Shown one piece after another: positions 59,695 through 64,000 of a stretch of DNA of 64,000 bases. The position numbers and the translations under genes were made by a program. The stretch is from Pelobates cultripes (lineage: Eukaryota; Chordata; Amphibia; Anura; Pelobatidae): contig OW240912.1 of the NCBI GenBank assembly GCA_933207985.1, positions 201,087,593-201,151,592 on the forward strand. Direction: 5' to 3'. Positions within the stretch are counted from its first letter, which is position 1. The number at the start of each line of letters is the position of its first letter. The notes beneath the pieces were generated by a model. That model ran no database searches. It was not told where the DNA came from and worked only from the letters and a program-made list of their open reading frames with translations.

Positions 59695-59787
59695 GCCACG
59701 CCCCCTCAGGCTCCCGATTGGTGCTAGCCAGACGCCGGAAGTACAGGAGCAAAGTTCAGTAAATATTGGTGATGTCACGAAGCCAAG
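59695..59787 (+). promoter_or_regulatory. bsdc1: bsdc1 core promoter / 5' UTR
   Basis: TATA-less, CpG-containing segment with CCACGCCCCC (KLF/Sp-like), ATTGG (reverse CCAAT, 59717-59721), CCGGAAGT (ETS, 59735-59742), TGATGTCA (CRE-like, 59770-59777), and AAGATGGCGG (YY1-type, 59785-59794) overlapping the ATG. This is a usual housekeeping promoter arrangement. Confidence 0.7.
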
Positions 59788-59798
59788 ATGGCGGAAGG
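59788..59798 (+). CDS. bsdc1: bsdc1 first coding exon (M-A-E-G...)
   Basis: ATG GCG GAA GG followed by GTGAGC, a strong splice donor. The exon encodes M-A-E and two bases of a Gly codon. Vertebrate BSDC1, a BSD-domain protein of poorly known function, begins M-A-E-G. In human, BSDC1 is the neighbour of ZBTB8B and is transcribed divergently from it, the same relation as here. I could not find the second exon (which should encode E-D-V-G-W-W-like residues) before the right edge, so it probably lies beyond. The gene name rests on four residues plus synteny and promoter layout. Confidence 0.65.
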
Positions 59799-60075
59799 GT
59801 GAGCGAGGAATTTGTTATTGGGGGTTTGTCTGTGCAGGTGCTGAGACAGCCGAATTGGTTAACTAGACTATGACTATGAGGCAGGGGACATGGTGTCAGT
59901 AAGTATATGGACGATTAACGCCTAGTTACTAACAGTGACTCGTGTGCGAGGTCTGTGTCTTAGCTCTCACTATCCTCATCCAGTGCCCCATGCATGTGAT
60001 CTCATATATTTACATTATTCCTCGCACAGCAGCTTGCTGTTTGTACTTTGGAGACATTCCTTATAGGGTCTAGCC

Positions 60076-60211
60076 CAGGCACAGGCAACCATCGGCGCTC
60101 CAGATGTTTTGGACTACACCTCCCATGATGCTTTGCCAGCATTATGGGTGTAAGAGCATTATGGGGGATGTAGTTCACAACACCTGGAGCGCCGAAGTTT
60201 GCCTATCCCTG
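60076..60211. mobile_element. Short palindromic MITE, sister of 24729-24864
   Basis: The ends CAGGCACAGGCAACC and GTTTGCCTATCCCTG and the inner arms CTCCAGATGTTTTGGACTAC/CACCTGGAGC fold back. The centre GCATTATGGGTGTAAGAGC is in opposite orientation to the 24.7 kb copy. It lies in the presumed first intron of bsdc1. Confidence 0.85.
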
Positions 60212-60893
60212 GCTCTAGTCCACAGTCTGTCTAATCCATGCTGTACCTCACATTATCATCATTATTATTTTGTTTTTGCTATGTAATCACACTGACCAGC
60301 CAGTCTATGTTTTGCCTTTGCTTTGCTATTATGTTAATTTACATTGCTATCTTACTTTACATAAAAGGCTGTTTATCACTTTATATCCATTGGTTTGTCA
60401 AGTATGTAAGTGTTAAAGGCAGCAACGAAGGAACAAAACAAAACAGGGATACCCCAATACTAGGAGAGGCCAGGTGAAATGGCATTCTCAGAAAATGAAG
60501 ATAATTGAAGCATGAATGTACTCATTAATTAGGGGAGCTGATAAATGGTTCCTCCTATTCCAAGGTGCTGCTACATTTAAATATACAGAAAAAAATTTGC
60601 TTTAGATACAAAGCGGTACATATCAGGAGAAGATGGGGTGGGGGCATTGTCATTAATAAAGGGTGGTTTGTCTGAAATGTCTGTATTGAACTTCGTTATA
60701 TTTTTTCCCATTGTGGCACTAGGTCACCTAGCCTATACCAGTTTCTGTCTAAAGCTGTTTTGTGTATTCATATGTAATACTGTGCACCGTCTTAAGCAAT
60801 CCGTACAGTGACTTACAGCAGGGCTTGACAAATTTGCTTGGAATCTAGGAGTCTGCAAAAAAAGCTAGGAGACAGGTTTTTCAATGTCAAAAA

Positions 60894-61490
60894 TAAAGGG
60901 ACACTATAGTCACCAGAACCATTACAGCTTAAAGGACCACTCTAGGCACCCAGTCCACTTCAGCTTAATGAAGTGGTCTGGGTGCCAGGTCCAGCTAGGG
61001 TTAACCCATTTTTTCATAAACATAGCAGTTTCAGAGAAACTGCTATGTTTATGAATGGGTTAAGCCTTCCCCTATTTTCTCTAGTGGCTGTCTCATTGAC
61101 AGCCACTAGAGGCGCTTGCGTGCTTCTCACTGTGATTTTCACAGTGAGAGCATGCCAGCGTCCATAGGAAAGCATTGTAAATGCTTTCCTATGCGACGGG
61201 CTGAATGCGCGCGCAGCTCTTGCCGCGCGTGCGCATTCAGCCCAGGAGGAGGAGAGAAGGAGGAGAGCTCTCCGCCCAGCGCTGGAAAAAGGTAAGTTTT
61301 AACCCTTTCCCCCTTCCAGAGCCGGGCGGGAGGGGGACCCTGAGGGTGGGGGCACCCTCAGGGCACTATAGTGCCAGGAAAACGAGTATGTTTTCCTGGC
61401 ACTATAGTGGTCCTTTAATGTAGTTGTTCTCGTGTCTATAATTTGCCCCTGCACACTTTTCAATGTAAACCCTGTCTTTTATTTACATTG
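60894..61490. mobile_element. Older T2-type MITE carrying a nested insert
   Basis: The left part TAAAGGGACACTATAGTCACC...TACAGC and the right part TGTAGTTGTTCTCGTGTC are separated by the younger element at 60929-61418. The paralogous copy at 12016 reads straight through TACAGCTTAATGTAGTGG. Confidence 0.85.
60929..61418. mobile_element. Kolobok/T2-type MITE, copy B, nested
   Basis: 490 bp including TTAA at each end; ends TTAAAGGACCACTCTAGGCACC and CACTATAGTGGTCCTTTAA. Nearly identical to copy A at 44669-45170, in the same orientation. Confidence 0.93.
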
Positions 61491-61739
61491 CTAATAGAAA
61501 GTGTAAACAGGTGCTAGCGCTTATAAAGGGCAATTTCTTATTTTTCGTGTGAAATGTGTTTAAAAAAAAAACAAAAAACGCAGCTATAACACTCAGGTGT
61601 GCAACCTTTCCAAATACACCAAAGATTTGCAAAATTGATACAAGATAAAGTGTAGCGCTTTTCATTGAAATACAGTAAAGTTATACTTTTTAATGAAATA
61701 GTACGGTATAGTTATACTTTTCTAGTTCCCTTTATGCTA

Positions 61740-63960
61740 CTTGGCCTCTTTTTTTTATTTTTTTTTTTATATTATATGTTTTAAGGCCATTTGGCCTGTA
61801 TTTGTGGGAGGGGCTTAAATTAATTCACTCCCCTATATAAGGGACACCCCTTACCTGACTCATATCGCTTGAGGTCAGCATCAGAATGATTTCCACTTCC
61901 GGGTCATCCAGACGCCATTTTACCTGATTACTCCATGAAGTTTTCTAAGCTGAGCTGTGTCAGGAATTCAGCCACAGGCTTTTCCGGCCTACCACCTTCT
62001 TTCTTCAATCTATTGCTGTGGATGGTGTCCAAGTGACTCACACACCGTAAGTCGACCTACCCGTTACGCCAGGCATCAGTCCCACGGCACCATGCACGGG
62101 TCAGGTCCTCACTTTACGGCTGCATTTGGTCTAAATCTGTCCTAAAACCATTGCATGTTCATGCATATCATTCGTTTAAACTCACTTGTTTATATCTGTC
62201 ACTGGCTCATTTCGAGCATTAGCATACTCCCAAAAGGGAACACCTTCTGTTTCAATTGCCTAAACATACTAGGCAATTCTGTGCGTGCATTTCGAATCTC
62301 ACTGCTCGTTTCGTTTTGTTTCCCTGGCATACCAGGCTCACGATTCGTGCAATTTTCTACCAAACGGGTACTAGTTCATGCATTTACTATTGTACTACAC
62401 ACACGTTTCGTGTGTTTACAACCCGTGAACAGAACTTTGGTTTGTTACAATGATTGTTATTAAGCTATTATGTTCACTTATTGTATATTGTCAAACGGGC
62501 ACTGTTTGTTTCACAACTATAATGCTGGGGCATAGCTCACAAACAATGTTTCACATAAACCACACTGACCCCTACAGGTCACTCTCAAAATCTCACGTTA
62601 ACCTTGCATTTGGATTAACCCCTTAAGGACCAAACTCTGGAATAAAAGGGAATCATGATATGTCACACATGTCATGTATCCTTCAGGGGTTAAAGGGTAT
62701 TTTACATACAATCAGCATTTCTGACCCCTACTGGTCAACAGCAAAACTGTCTTCACATGTCATATACAATTACCAGCCAATATAAATTACACATAAGATT
62801 GTTTTAAACATAACCATAAACCATGAATTAAACTCCAACACAGGCTCAACTTCAGGTTTAATTCACAATAATTTACATTTCACATTAAGACTAACAGTGG
62901 TTCTATCAACACTGCCACCTACAGGTCTGTCAAGTACATTGACAATTTTCATGGGGTTTTACAAACACCAAAACACTGACCCCTATAGGTCAACAGACAA
63001 ACAACATTTCACATACCAATCAGTATCAACTACACTGCCACCTATAGGGCACTCAGCAGATCTCCAGTGCACTTGCATTTTGCAACTCCATGTTCACTTG
63101 CCATTCAATAAGGCATACAACAATTCACATAGCAAGCAGTATATCAATATCTGTTATAAATACACATATTATTACACAGTAGCACACGCATCTGTATATA
63201 CGTAACTGGTAATATGGTTCACATACATACGGCACTTAATGGGTTAAGATTGATACATATTTAACCAGTATGGATATGATGTTTAATATTTACATATCAC
63301 GGCACTTTACTTTCACATATACTGTATGTTTTAAGATAAGCTTGGTCTATGCCATATTTCCTTATGCCATACGATTTTATCCATTCAGGTTACAGTTACT
63401 ACTAAAAAACCTATAAGGATTGTCAGGTTCAATACCATACTACCAGGTACGTACACCTGCTCACGTAGTTATCCATCTCTTACCTTCCCTGGAATAGTAA
63501 TAGTGTACCGGCAATTAGGGTTCTAGGGCCCAATAGGTATTACCCCCTTTTTTCTCTGCATTATGCTTCAGTTAGTGGTCCCGCGAGGCCAACACCCCGC
63601 CTCACACTCGGAGGCATACACCCCTCGGGCCACTCGTGAGCTAGCCGCCTCGCATTGTATCATAGAGAGGGCCTCACCTGTCACTCCCCTTCCTATTTTC
63701 TGGTTACTGTCACCGAGAGGCCAACATCCTGCCACAACGTTCGGTGGCCACACAAAATCCCCTCGCGCCAAGCATAGATAGAGCCTCTCAAGCCACTTGG
63801 CAACTAGCAGGGCCTCACCAGTCACCAAAAAACACCAAGCCTAATCGTTTTGCCTTACGGCTTAGCTAGCATGTCGGTACAAGACCCCCTGGGTACAAAT
63901 ATATAATTGCAATCTTTATTGTTATTTAAGTATTTCTCAAAAAGATGGTAAAGAATCACC
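61740..63960 (+). mobile_element. Unidentified long repeat, possibly LTR-type
   Basis: TATATAAGGGACACC (near 61835) could be a promoter box, followed by CACTTCCGGGTCATCC. A motif of the type CACTGACCCCTATAGGTCA recurs at about 62565, 62720, 62905, 62975 and 63030 with irregular spacing. Two related blocks GAGGCCAACA(C/T)CC(C/T)GCC occur near 63586 and 63717. There is no recognisable coding domain. The ends are not defined, and it may be more than one element. Confidence 0.4.
62615..62693. mobile_element. 79-bp TTAACCCC MITE
   Basis: Ends TTAACCCCTTAAGGAC and TCCTTCAGGGGTTAA with TTAA at both edges. It has the same termini as the 1.8-kb element at 6895-8676, so it is a much shortened family member. 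Confidence 0.8.
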
Positions 63961-64000
63961 TCTTCCTAGCACCACGGCTAGAAGTGATACACCTTCATCT

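Noticed and set aside
1..64000. CRISPR arrays, tRNA or rRNA genes, bacterial operons
   Set aside because: The tandem repeats lack the regular unique spacers of CRISPR, and no tRNA B-box with a cloverleaf or rRNA segment was noticed. Gene structure is vertebrate.

Overview
The window looks like a gene-poor, transposon-rich stretch of a frog (anuran amphibian) nuclear genome. Two things suggest this: the host genes are vertebrate genes, and the repeats are of kinds I associate with frogs, namely TTAA-flanked Kolobok/T2-type MITEs, hAT MITEs, CR1, L2 and Tx1/L1 LINEs, a Penelope-like element and Gypsy LTRs. I cannot name the species.

Three host genes can be supported. (1) zbtb8b on the minus strand: a BTB exon (3951-4876) and a zinc-finger exon (3442-3620) with clean splice sites. 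The last exon(s) lie off the left edge. A probable promoter and non-coding first exon lies about 9.5 kb upstream near 14.3-14.5 kb (NF-Y box and two opposed ZNF143/Staf-type motifs). (2) An Olig-family bHLH gene, best called olig4, on the plus strand (54152-54784): an intact single-exon ORF with a TATA box upstream and a poly(A) signal downstream. (3) The first exon of bsdc1 on the plus strand (ATG at 59788). It codes for only M-A-E-G before a GT donor, and sits in a compact promoter with CTCF-, CCAAT-, ETS-, CRE- and YY1-type motifs. zbtb8b and bsdc1 are divergent, as they are in human; here an olig gene lies between them.

Layout. 0-2 kb: Penelope-like GIY-YIG remnant, inverted arms and a pLTR with a hammerhead-ribozyme-like motif. 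3.0-3.3 kb: Tc1/mariner MITE. 3.4-4.9 kb: zbtb8b exons. 5-13.5 kb: MITEs and foldbacks in its first intron. 14.3-14.5 kb: promoter. 15-17 kb: L2 tail and a deleted L1. 17.6-22.1 kb: a CA-rich tandem array made from a hAT MITE. 22.2-23.4 kb: L2. 24-27 kb: decayed Gypsy. 27.8-28.4 kb: solo LTR inside a minisatellite. 30-32.9 kb: CR1 split by a hAT element with an 8-bp target duplication. 33.2-34.2 kb: another hAT. 38-43.5 kb: near full-length Tx1/L1 lacking its reverse transcriptase. 44.7 and 60.9 kb: sister TTAA MITEs. 47.5-48.4 kb: second solo LTR. 48.9 kb: TTCGGA-rich element. 54 kb: olig4. 55.8-56.2 kb: a foldback with roughly 220-bp arms. 58-59.3 kb: L1 and CR1/L2-like fragments. 59.7 kb: bsdc1 promoter. 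61.8-64 kb: repeat with a recurrent GACCCCTA-type motif.

The three host genes do not form a pathway. They are neighbours: two transcription factors and a BSD-domain protein. I saw no RNA gene, CRISPR array or prokaryotic-style system. Most open frames in the window are low-complexity CA/TG repeat or transposon remnants and are not listed as genes.
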